A stretch of 64,000 nt of DNA. Origin: Paragorgia papillata (lineage: Eukaryota > Cnidaria > Anthozoa > Scleralcyonacea > Coralliidae). The notes beneath the pieces are model-generated. The model had not been told where the DNA came from. It saw only the letters and a list, made by a program, of their open reading frames with translations, and did no database searches. The stretch covers positions 5,510,001 through 5,574,000 of the forward strand of contig JAWNZC010000314.1 in NCBI GenBank assembly GCA_035771165.1, given 5' to 3'. Made by a program: the position numbers and the translations under genes. This document shows, one piece after another, positions 24,601-30,372 of this stretch; within the stretch, counting starts at the first letter, position 1, and the number at the start of each line of letters is the position of its first letter.

Positions 24601-25500
24601 TCTCTATAATAGGTTTCTAAGAATATTTAAAAAAATATATTAGAATATTCTTGAAATGTTTCAAGTTTCAACTATAGGTCTGTCTCAACCTTATTATGTA
24701 CACAAAGTCAAGAGAAATCGTCATTTTGTTTGTTTCAAATCAGTCACAATGATTAGTTTTTAGTTCAACATATTTATTTAACTTGGCAAGCGTCTTGAAA
24801 TATTCGCTAGAAGACATCGCAAAATGTTTTGTTTTTCATATTTTCTCATAGCAGAGGTCATGAGAGCAAAAATTTATTCAGTACAAGTGTATGTTCACTG
24901 AGCTTGAAAAATCCTTTCGCCTTCTTCTCCATTCAACTTAATAGTTCGTGCGAGTAATAATAATTATTAGAGAAACTAAAAGAACAAAGTAATGTCTGTT
25001 CTAGTTCAGACAGCTGACTTTTTGAAAATATATTGTCTAGTTGTGTTGTAAACATACCCAATATTGCTTTACCCTTTTGACGCTTTCTCCTTCAACTATC
25101 CTCGTCTGATTTACATCAGTATTCTTCACAAAAACTCCCCAAATTCTTCAAATATCCTACACTTCTCTTCTAAGCTAAACTGTCTGCAAAATAATCAAAA
25201 CTTAGACGAATATGTTGAAGTATTTTGATATCATTTGTTCTTGTATTTAATAACTTGCTTCTTTCGAACTTCACCGACCGAGGAAATTAAAACACTTGAG
25301 TTCGCTTCAAATTGAAACTACGATAGCTTTTGAACATTATCTTCGATAAACTGCTCAATTTAGCTTTCAGTCGAAGGTTATCTTGGGTAGAAATGAAAAC
25401 ACTAGAAGACAAAATGCTTACTTACCAACAGACTTTCAAGGTCACCCTTTCTCGCCGCAGTGATCAAATTTTCTTCCTTCTCGTCTTTCTTCTCCGACAT
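611..25500 (-). CDS. OSBPL1A: Oxysterol-binding protein-related protein 1, long form (partial, 3' end off window)
   Basis: Lipid-transfer protein of late endosome-ER contacts. Exons on the minus strand: 25426-25500, 21303-21354, 20396-20481, 17350-17424, 14864-14975, 14427-14512, 13452-13528, 12905-12972, 12304-12371, 11856-11900, 11662-11706, 11137-11210, 9496-9559, 8738-8839, 8225-8353, 7678-7771, 6122-6228, 4162-4278, 2812-3062, 611-686. All junctions are GT-AG and in phase (601 residues). The start is MSEKKDEKEENL. Ankyrin repeats span about residues 10-233 (GWTALHMAV, GDTALHKAS, GNTALHCAAYR). The PH domain spans about 250-357 (EGYLLKKSRFFGWKKYW, then RWLNSLHEHQAYS). A coiled coil follows at about 385-490, then an acidic stretch with EYYSPQE near 508-514. 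The sterol-binding domain opens with LPAPMLSRSDFSVWAVLK. The domain order and local identity match the long form of ORP1, which in mammals binds Rab7 and VAP. The rest of the sterol-binding domain is not in the window. The call is secure; one or two exon edges could move by a few bases. Confidence 0.93.
846..1231. mobile_element. hAT miniature element with GTAACTAGTTAC subrepeats
   Basis: It begins CAGTGCTGT, ends ACAGCACTG, and is flanked by the exact 8-bp duplication CTTCTGCA (838-845 and 1232-1239). The interior repeats the palindrome GTAACTAGTTAC many times. Non-coding. It lies in the ORP1 intron between exons 19 and 20. Confidence 0.88.
1374..1947. mobile_element. TTAA-flanked inverted-repeat element
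   Basis: TTAA at 1370-1373 and 1948-1951 brackets inverted ends GGTGGCTCCCTA and TAGGGAGCCACC (the latter interrupted by a short indel). A TTAA target suggests piggyBac-type mobilisation. No ORF is visible. Confidence 0.7.
2001..2406 (+). repeat. Dispersed repeat, copy 1
   Basis: About 400 bp, matching the inverse complement of 6597-6969. It contains internal palindromes built on TTTTCCCGTGCATG and GAGGGAAAATTAG. The two copies face each other across 4.2 kb of ORP1 introns. The short ORFs in it are by-products of the palindromes. Confidence 0.75.
3190..3485. repeat. Pentanucleotide mosaic array
   Basis: Successive blocks of (ATTAC)n, (CTCAG)n, a mixed ACACAG/CTCA block and (CAACA)n. Each block differs from the next by one or two bases of the 5-bp unit. 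It lies just upstream of ORP1 exon 19 (2812-3062), in the intron. Confidence 0.95.
4505..5267. mobile_element. Inverted-repeat DNA transposon with MADF remnant
   Basis: The ends are AAGCCTGGTTCTCACTTGTC and its complement near 5250-5267. TCGTAAGAATC-type subrepeats occur inside both ends. The target duplication is not clear. The interior carries the minus-strand MADF-like fragment listed separately. It lies between ORP1 exons 17 and 18. PIF/Harbinger affinity is an inference from the MADF protein. Confidence 0.6.
4711..4974 (-). pseudogene. MADF-domain (Myb/SANT-like) protein fragment
   Basis: The minus-strand frame from MASSESYLKSLAGKF reads on to FMEIVKEFPCLYNKSS, then FKDKNLKLNSWKKIA. This is the core of a MADF DNA-binding domain: a conserved PCLY/W stretch followed by KDKN and a tryptophan about 10 residues later. 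Such proteins are common accessory ORFs of PIF/Harbinger transposons. After about residue 60 the similarity is lost, so the copy looks truncated or frameshifted. It is enclosed by inverted repeats at 4505 and 5267. A host regulator is unlikely because it is so short and lies in an intron. Confidence 0.6.
5406..5630. mobile_element. TA-flanked miniature element, family A (copy 1)
   Basis: Inverted ends AGCCCTAATCAAACG with TA on both sides. Two further copies are at 45764-45975 and 54659-54871. The interior carries GCAAGTCATCGCAAGTTG near both ends. Non-coding. Confidence 0.85.
5633..5790. mobile_element. TA-flanked miniature element abutting family A
   Basis: Perfect-looking ends CAGTAAAAACCCGCTAAC and complement, with TA at 5631-5632 and 5791-5792. 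It shares its left TA with the element at 5406-5630, so two independent insertions sit back to back. The TA target suggests mariner-like mobilisation. Confidence 0.82.
6597..6969 (-). repeat. Dispersed repeat, copy 2 (inverted)
   Basis: The reverse complement matches 2001-2406 over nearly its full length, including CGATCATGGTA at one end and ATAACATGACTTG at the other. It lies between ORP1 exons 16 and 17. Confidence 0.75.
7245..7600. repeat. (TTCC)n / (CCCT)n polypyrimidine tract
   Basis: About 350 bp of pyrimidine on the plus strand: TTCC units, a long CCCT block at 7345-7440, CCAC units at 7441-7461, then mixed units. The reverse strand is pure purine. It lies about 80 bp beyond the donor of ORP1 exon 16, in the following intron. 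Confidence 0.97.
8028..8216. mobile_element. Hairpin miniature element, copy 1
   Basis: Long inverted repeat with ends TTGGC..ATTACCGAAAAG and GGGAAATGGCCAA, and AGAGTTGAAGACTGG inside both arms. A second copy is at 63635-63824. It stops 6-8 bp short of the splice donor of ORP1 exon 15 (donor GT at 8223-8224 on the minus strand). Confidence 0.75.
8397..8712. repeat. 122-bp tandem repeat, about 2.6 copies
   Basis: Units start ACTTTATTTATACTGG and contain AGGACCATYCCTCATTGATCC. The spacing between copies is 122-123 bp. The same unit recurs five times at 50463-51035 and once, inverted, at 21403-21490. Confidence 0.88.
8942..9375. repeat. Mosaic array with graded unit changes
   Basis: Blocks in order: (GTAGA)n 8942-9056, (GTGGA)n, (GTGGAGA)n to about 9228, (ACAAT)n 9240-9275, then ACAGA, ACACA and ACGCA blocks. 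Each block differs from the previous by a single substitution or a 2-bp addition, apart from the switch near 9235. It is intronic, between ORP1 exons 13 and 14. Confidence 0.95.
9726..11085. mobile_element. PIF/Harbinger-like miniature element, split by a hAT insertion
   Basis: Ends GGCCATGTCTACACTAATC and complement, flanked by TTA (9723-9725, 11086-11088). The uninterrupted relative is 46728-47126. The split lies at 9965-10929. ORP1 exon 12 (11137-11210) follows 50 bp away. Confidence 0.8.
9965..10929. mobile_element. hAT element nested in another element
   Basis: Ends CAGTGAACTCTATATAA and complement, flanked by the exact 8-bp duplication CCTAGAGC (9957-9964, 10930-10937). The paralogous empty site CCTAGAGC occurs once at 46959-46966. 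No transposase frame is seen, so this is a 965-bp non-autonomous copy. Confidence 0.92.
12000..12260 (-). repeat. Degenerate GGGATAGGGT-type repeat
   Basis: GGTCTGNGATAGGGT-like motifs recur about seven times at irregular 25-40 bp spacing. It lies between ORP1 exons 9 and 10. The one minus ORF across it is a by-product. Confidence 0.6.
12465..12808. repeat. CA-rich pentanucleotide mosaic array
   Basis: Interleaved ACGCA, ACACA, GCACA and CCACA units with a longer internal period: the block at 12540-12660 recurs at 12660-12800. Intronic, between ORP1 exons 8 and 9. Confidence 0.93.
13584..13943. mobile_element. TTAA-flanked miniature element
   Basis: TTAA at 13580-13583 and 13944-13947. Inverted ends GGGTGTTCCGACGTATT and AATATGTCTGAACACCC, with GTTGCTAGG and CCTAGCAAC inside. 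It lies 51 bp from ORP1 exon 7. The plus-strand ORF through it has no family signal. Confidence 0.78.
14631..14813. repeat. (GAGTA)n-(GAGTG)n-(GAGTA)n array
   Basis: A symmetrical block order: GAGTA units, then GAGTG units from about 14655 to 14760, then GAGTA units again. It ends 50 bp from the donor of ORP1 exon 5. Confidence 0.96.
15633..15727. repeat. (AAAC)n microsatellite
   Basis: About 23 uninterrupted AAAC units followed by an A-run. Confidence 0.97.
16092..17136. mobile_element. hAT-like element with long inverted ends
   Basis: Ends CAGTGAACTCGATGTAAG and complement. The inverted arms extend about 190 bp (shared CGAGCCTTCGCAGTTCGCTC). Flanks GTTATAAC and ATTATAGC match at 6 of 8 positions if one extra C is allowed at the left end. 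No transposase frame is seen. Confidence 0.65.
17577..19260. repeat. (TACTG)n satellite with higher-order units
   Basis: About 1.7 kb of TACTG and TATTC pentamers. A 15-bp higher-order unit TATTC-TACTG-TACTG recurs dozens of times, broken by runs of plain TACTG. Shorter leader copies start at 17499. Three short non-repeat stretches with CATATAGTGAATG recur at 17539, 17689 and 17777. It fills the ORP1 intron between exons 3 and 4. Confidence 0.97.
19261..20365. repeat. (ACTCT)n / ACTCC-CTGTACTC composite satellite
   Basis: A pure (ACTCT)n block at 19261-19330, then mixed units of ACTCC, ACTCT and CTGTACTC with phrases of about 20-40 bp repeated many times. It ends 29 bp from the donor of ORP1 exon 3 (20396-20481). 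The 863-codon open frame over this and the preceding array is an artefact of stop-free 5-bp units. Confidence 0.97.
20652..20988. mobile_element. Inverted-repeat miniature element
   Basis: Ends TTTTACAGTCAA and complement. The arms share GTATTACTGTATTTCTGTAG and CCACTACCGAAG. About 80 bp of each arm pairs. Intronic in ORP1. Confidence 0.65.
21403..21490 (-). repeat. Single inverted copy of the 122-bp repeat
   Basis: The reverse complement of the core unit found in tandem at 8397-8712 and 50463-51035. Confidence 0.75.
21633..22545. mobile_element. Miniature element whose right arm has expanded into a minisatellite
   Basis: 21633-21965 matches 43840-44200, including TTGTTTGCATTGTGTCAAC-type and ATGCTTGTCGACAATAGC sequences. 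The right arm of the 43.8 kb copy carries the 22-bp phrase once. Here the phrase is repeated about 25 times and the true right end is missing. Confidence 0.75.
21983..22545. repeat. 22-bp minisatellite
   Basis: Unit GTGTGAACTCATACTTGACC plus two bases (TC, CA or CC), about 25 copies with few indels. In ORP1 intron 1. Confidence 0.93.
22615..22860. repeat. Inverted-repeat element
   Basis: GTCATGAAGTGTTATAAAA at the left pairs with TTTTATGACACTTCAT at the right. A diverged further arm extends to about 23060 with TATAGCTCTGACCC-like and TAGTTTGATATCTAGTCAA phrases. Non-coding. Confidence 0.55.
23249..24388. mobile_element. Composite inverted-repeat element
   Basis: Ends GACCTTTTCACCAATAG and complement. 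Inner inverted pair AAAAAGGTGATTG at 23330 and CAATCACCTTTTT at 24112. A nested palindrome at 23470-23640 has GAGCGCAGCGAACGAGCGAG at its centre. Two tandem TTAACCCTTT-type units lie at 24121-24350. Non-coding. Confidence 0.6.
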
Positions 25501-25825
25501 CTTTGGTGCAGAAGCGGACTTGATGTTGTTAAGAGATTACTAGAGAAGTAAACGACCTCATTTCATTTTAATTGTCCTGGTCTTTCCTTCTCTTTGTAAG
25601 CCATGAATAAAGACGACATGACTCGACTGCCAAATTATAATAACTTCTTATTTTGATTGTTCTATAGATACGCCACATCTCACATCCGGTTCAACCGCCC
25701 TCCAACAAATAAACATTATTTACCAAACAAACATTTTTTTAGAAAAAAAGTTTTAGCATAAAAAATATTATTACATTGTCACTTCTGGCTGGCTGTTATT
25801 TCTGGTTGTTTGTTTTTCTGTCTAT
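25501..25825. other. ORP1 5' flank
   Basis: Non-coding sequence immediately upstream of the ORP1 start codon. It presumably holds the 5' UTR and promoter. I see no TATA box or other site I can defend. Confidence 0.4.
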
Positions 25826-26065
25826 CTGTTTGTTTGTTTGTTTGTTTGTTTGTTTGTTTGTTTGTTTGTTTGTCTTTCTTTCTGTTGGTTTGTTTGTTTG
25901 TTTGTTTGTTTGTTTGTTTGTTTGTTTGTTTGTTTGTTTGTTTGTTTGTCTTTCTTTCTGTTGGTTTGTTTGTTTGTTTGCCTGTTTGTTTGTTTGTTTG
26001 TCTGTTTCTTTCTTTGTCTGTCTGTTTGTTTGTTTGCTTGTTCAGTTTGTCTGTCTGTTTGTTTG
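25826..26065. repeat. (GTTT)n array with CTTT interruptions
   Basis: TTTG units with two similar GTCTTTCTTTCTGTTGG interruptions about 85 bp apart. It runs directly into the hammerhead-like motif at 26072. A weaker relative is at 26205-26330. Confidence 0.95.
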
Positions 26066-26071
26066 TTGTTA

Positions 26072-26115
26072 TTGCTCTGATGAAGGCCTGAGTCAACAGG
26101 CTGAGAGCTTAGCAA
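26072..26115 (+). ncRNA. Degenerate hammerhead-ribozyme motif
   Basis: TTGCT, CTGATGA, a GGCCTG/CAGGCT stem, then GAGA where the core needs GAAA, then GCTT and AGCAA. The sequence and flanks (ATAAATATTTTACGTGTG, then ACAAAACTTATTTATATTAC) match the ends of 35571-36682. The A-to-G change in the catalytic box should inactivate it. Confidence 0.6.
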
Positions 26116-26359
26116 ATAAATATTTTACGTGTGTCTCCACAAAACTTATTTATATTACATTATTGCCATGAAAACTTTCAAAGAATTAATGTTTATCTCT
26201 TTGTTTGTTTTTCTGTCTGTCTGTCTGCCTGTATGTATGTTTTTTTGTTTGTCTGTCTGTCTTCTGTTTGTTTTGATTTTCTATTTGTTTGTCTTTCTAT
26301 GTCTGTTAATTATCTTGTTTGTTTTTAAAAGGGTAAAGCAACTTTATTTATTGACGGTA

Positions 26360-26780
26360 ATACATAGAGAATAATACATGGATGTGCGGAAATATGAAAT
26401 TTATTTCGAGAAATAAATTTCATATTTCCAAGCATCCATGTATTGTTCTGTTTATTATATAAAAAAACTGTCCTATGGATCGTTTTCACTCACGTGATCG
26501 GTGACCCCATGGGGGTGGTGAAACAATACGAAATATTTGAATAAGAAAGAGCTAATTCCCATACCGTACACAAATATGGCCGCCATTTCATTGTTTTGGT
26601 ACACCAATATGGCCGCCGTGACGTCAGGTGAAAACGATCTATTGCCTTGCAAAAATTGCATTAAACTATAATGCTGATTCAGCGATAATTGTCACATGTG
26701 CGATTATCATAAATAATCGCACATGTGAGATTATCACTTTTATTAGTGGCGGAAAAATCAATAAAACACTCTATTTTATA
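26360..26780. mobile_element. Palindromic element, copy 1, carrying an insertion
   Basis: ATACATGGATG and CATCCATGTAT arms flank AAATATGAAATTTATTTCG palindromes. The right part matches 40858-41000. A second copy is at 40678-41005. It is interrupted at 26477-26639. Confidence 0.75.
26477..26639. mobile_element. 163-bp insertion with TAT target duplication
   Basis: Ends GGATCGTTTTCAC and GTGAAAACGATC, flanked by TAT on both sides. The copy at 40678-41005 reads straight through the same point (GTCCTATTGCC) and gives the empty site. Confidence 0.8.
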
Positions 26781-26924
26781 TAATAAATTACAGTATTTAG
26801 ATAACCCAATGGTCTTCACCCCTTCATGGAACTAGTTAGTATAATTAACTGGGAAAACTATGATGTTGATTCTACAGAGATATGAATATGATGTTGATTC
26901 TACAGACAATAAAACCCTTGGGGC

Positions 26925-27062
26925 ACAGCACAGGAAAGAACGAGGGAAAGAATCAACAACTCTACTCGATCACATGAAGCTATATAAGGACAAAGGTACT
27001 TGTCACCCATCCAAGTACTAACGCCATTTGACCAGGCTTATAATTTCAGTAGTGAGAGGCAA
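26925..27062 (-). mobile_element. 5S rRNA-derived SINE fragment
   Basis: The reverse complement contains GTTAGTACTTGGATGGGTGAC-like sequence (here CTAACG..) preceded by GCCTCTCACTAC. This is the internal promoter region of 5S rRNA. Diverged relative of 28455-28735. Confidence 0.65.
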
Positions 27063-27373
27063 ATTTCAACAAAAATTTTATAGTAAAGATAACATTTGTT
27101 CCTATATCTGGCTAATCGTATCAGTATTAAAATAGTGTATGATCAGTTTTTAATGTTTTAATTTTGTCTATTTATATTGTGAAATTTTTTGTTGGGTTGG
27201 TCAAATCTCCTGTTAACCACTCCTTCAATCATATTCATGAAGTTTGGTTGTAAAACCAATAAAATAAAAAATAAATAAATGAGAATAAGCTAAATAAAAA
27301 TAAAATAATGCATAATTTCTGAGTTGACAATAAATCCTCACCGCATGGGCTCCCTGTGTTTTTCCAAAGCAAG

Positions 27374-29584
27374 ATGGCGCATATTGCAAGCAAGGTGAAT
27401 GTTCTTCGTAATTCTCTTGTTTTTCTTCGTCGTCCACAACTAAGAATGATGACCAGTGAATACGGCAGTGGAGAGGGAAAGGTTAGTACTACATGCACAA
27501 TACATAAAGTGTGCTAAAATTATGTACAATACAATGTTTACTTTTTATATTATCTGACTTGTATTTACACAAAATATTCTTCTTCTTTTTTCAACACAGG
27601 GAGGTGGTAGTGGTGGCGCTGTGAGGTTTGTTTTGTACATATTAATCAATTATAAACTTGTATCAAATAATTATAAACTTATCTGATTAATGAATCTCCA
27701 TTTCTCATCTAAATAATTTCATTAATCCTTTCATGTCTTGATATCGAACTCAAATTTCGTTTTTATTGCAAGATCTGCTGGTGGAGCATTTGGTAAAATG
27801 GAAGCTGCGAGAGAGGAGGAATATTTTCGTAGACTAGTAAGTGAAAATTCTTCTAGATAAAAGGGTTTTTAACTTTTATTTACAGTAATACACCCCCCCC
27901 CCCCCCCACCTAGCTATTGAAAATTTTAGGGGCCCCTCCAGTGTTTGAGCATTATTCCAGGGTGCATTCCATGTCCCCGGTTGACATGGAATGCACCCCG
28001 GGCATTATTTCCTGCTATTGTATTTCAATAAAGAAATACCAAATGGTTTTCCGTGTTTGGATACTCTGATCCAAACACGCGGGAAATTGCGAGACTAGAG
28101 AAAAGCGTAACAAAACACGAGCCGTAGGCAAGTGTTTTTAGCTTTTCGAAAGTCGAGCAATTTCCCAAGTGTTTGGATAAGAGTCTCCAAACACAGAAAA
28201 AAACATTTGGTATTTCTTTTATAAAATAATCACAAGTGAATATGATATTCTGTCCGACATTTTCAAAAAATCGTTTTGGTGGGAATTTTCCGTGTTTGGA
28301 TACTCTGATCCAAACACGGCAATTGACCAATCAGGGCTCACGTAGTATACATGTTATTTTATAAATATTATTTATGTAATATATCATACACGAGGAGGAG
28401 TGTTTCATCAGGATATGTGTTTGGATATCCTGATGAAGCACAGGTGGCGTGTGCTGTTAGGGCGCTGCCTCTCACCAATAGTTAAGCCCGGTCGGACGGG
28501 GTTAGTACTTGGATGGGTGACCGTCTGGGAATAACCTCGTTCTCGAGCTTGCACCATGTGAGTAGAGTTTAGTTGATCTCTCCTGTGCTTCGAGGGTTTT
28601 TCGCCGGGTTCTCCGGTTTTCCTCCCTCCGTAAAATCAACACCTAGGTCTTAGTTGAGATCCGTGGTCTGAACTGTGTTGTTGGCAGCAGCATAATGCGC
28701 CTTTGATATGCCTCAACACGGCCACGGTGAAAATTCCTAAATTGCCTGATAAGCCACCCATAACATTGTAATGCGCATTTGATCATATCCACATGTTAAT
28801 TTGCGCAATAGAAATATTAAATCATTAAATCATTATGAAACACTCCTCTGAGTGTATGATATAGCATCTCAAACAAATCAGTATTTTAAGAGAAAATCAA
28901 GATGAAAGTTTGCTTAATTTATGTAATTTCTTCCTCCGATATCCAAACCACCGACACGGTACTGATTTCCTTTGTGTTTTCTTCATGAGTTTGAGATATT
29001 ATTATAATAATTATTTTATACAGTACTGGTAATGCAACTTCTCTACAAAGATGGTGTCAATTCACATCAACACACTTTTTTTTCATGCCCCCCCCCCCCC
29101 CCCCCAAATCCCTTCAATAAACCATGTGAATTTTTATTGTATAAAACAAATAGATAATTTACATTTTTCCATGCATGTACGTACGGTAATAGATCACAGA
29201 AGACATCACAGTGTGTAAAGAACCAACTTCGTTCCCACAACTTCTCTGACTCAACTTCATCTTGTGTCATACTTTTTTGTTCTTTGCACACTGTGATGTC
29301 ATCTGACTCACTGTGATCTATTACCGTACACACATGCAAAAAAATGTAATGTATTTGTTATATATATATAATTAAGATATTAAATTGATGTCTTTTAGCA
29401 AAAGCAGCAATTAGAAGCATTGTATGACCATCATCGTGAATCAGTGAAGAACCACGAGGATGAGATTCAAATGCACAAAGCTGGCATAAAGAAGCACGAA
29501 GATGCCATCAAACGTCACACTAAACTCAGAAATAGAATGGTTGAAACAATCAAGGAAGTTGAAGATAAAAAAAAATCTGATTGA
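27374..29584 (+). CDS. ATP5IF1: Mitochondrial ATP synthase inhibitor IF1
   Basis: It blocks ATP hydrolysis by the F1 ATPase when the mitochondrial matrix acidifies. Exons 27374-27481, 27600-27625, 27773-27836 and 29399-29584 (stop TGA) give 127 residues, with GT-AG introns and closed phase. The N-terminus (MAHIASKVNVLRNSLVFLRR) is basic and Ser/Leu-rich, as in a mitochondrial presequence. The inhibitory core GGAFGKMEAAREEEYFRRL (residues 48-66) is almost the vertebrate sequence. A His- and Lys-rich coiled coil follows (ALYDHHRESVKNHEDEIQMH, to KHEDAIKRH), which in the family drives pH-dependent oligomerisation. AATAAA lies 144 bp past the stop. The last intron carries a SINE and two hairpins. 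It is tail to tail with HMG-CoA lyase, 0.8 kb apart. Confidence 0.96.
28030..28345. repeat. Long inverted repeat
   Basis: TTCCGTGTTTGGATACTCTG occurs near 28050 and again near 28290, with the inverted AAGTGTTTGGATAAGAGTC arm between them at 28165. AATACCAAATG and CATTTGGTATT also pair. In IF1 intron 3. Confidence 0.6.
28455..28735 (+). mobile_element. 5S rRNA-derived SINE
   Basis: 28470-28535 carries the 5S internal promoter: GTTAAGCCCGGTCGG, then GGTTAGTACTTGGATGGG, TGACC and CTGGGAATA. A body with TCGAGGGTTTTTCGCC and TTCTCCGGTTTTCCTCCC follows, the latter resembling conserved SINE central domains. Sense orientation in IF1 intron 3. Inverse copies are at 26925-27062 and 57455-57640. Confidence 0.85.
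29129..29345. repeat. Hairpin-forming inverted repeat
   Basis: ACGGTAATAGATCACAG near 29184 pairs with CTGTGATCTATTACCGT-like sequence near 29310. CATCACAGTGTGTAAAGAAC pairs with GTTCTTTGCACACTGTGATG. It ends about 50 bp before the acceptor of IF1 exon 4. Confidence 0.7.
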
Positions 29585-29727
29585 AACTGTTAAAGCTCCT
29601 TGTGACAAGTGTATTTAAAAGTAGCATTACATGAAAAAGGAATTGTTAAATATTTTCCTGTCAGTACCATAAGATCATTGTGATATGATATTTGATACAA
29701 GGTTAAGTTGTCTGTGATGTACTTTGA

Positions 29728-29733
29728 AATAAA
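29728..29733 (+). promoter_or_regulatory. IF1 polyadenylation signal
   Basis: Canonical AATAAA 144 bp after the IF1 stop codon, on the coding strand. It precedes the inverted-repeat element that starts at 29779. Confidence 0.7.
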
Positions 29734-29778
29734 ACTTTAATATCTGTGTGCAAGTCTTTCAGCACAATTCGTGTTTAA

Positions 29779-30112
29779 AGTGGTTCTCTGGTGAAAATAT
29801 TGTTGGCAATGTTTTTGCATAATCCTAAAGATGTTATGGTAGTTGGTAATCATTCAAAGTTCATTGAACAAAAGGTGATATTTTACGTGTGAAGTTTGTA
29901 TTTTGTTTTTGTTGAGTCTATGATGTCGTAAGCTTCCTCGCCACATTCTTCTCAAGCTCAGCCACTTTAAGGCAGCACTCCAAAATTGGCATGTAAAATA
30001 CAACTTTGTTTTTGAGAATTTTGAAATGAAACTTTGCACAATTACCAACTACCATAATATCTTTAGAATTATGCAGAAACATTACCAACAAAATTTTCAT
30101 CAGAGAACCACT
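29779..30112. mobile_element. Inverted-repeat miniature element
   Basis: Left arm AGTGGTTCTCTGGTGAAAAT pairs with ATTTTCATCAGAGAACCACT at the right. The arms are about 85 bp. TTAA precedes the left end; the right flank (TTAT) is decayed. It fills half of the IF1-HMGCL gap. Confidence 0.75.
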
Positions 30113-30372
30113 TTATTAACACATTTCTACCTGAGCCAGCTAAAAATGGTCCCTTTATTGTTTACTCTGTCTATAATACACCAGACAATTTTACTCATCA
30201 ATGGCAGAACCCACATACATCCTAGGCAGTCAGTGGTTAGCTCATTTACTTCTTAATAGTTTGCTTTGCCTGAGCTGTTGAGCTGAGTATTCAGCATTTC
30301 ATTGATATCTCAAGTGGATTTGAAACCCTATGGCAGCCCATTACACAATATATCAATATATAACAAACCAAT

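Noticed and set aside
25776..26171. Cys/Leu/Phe/Val-rich frame resembling membrane segments
   Set aside because: (GTTT)n array translated in frame.
29854..30256. Overlapping short frames on both strands between IF1 and HMGCL
   Set aside because: They fall in the arms of the inverted-repeat element at 29779-30112.
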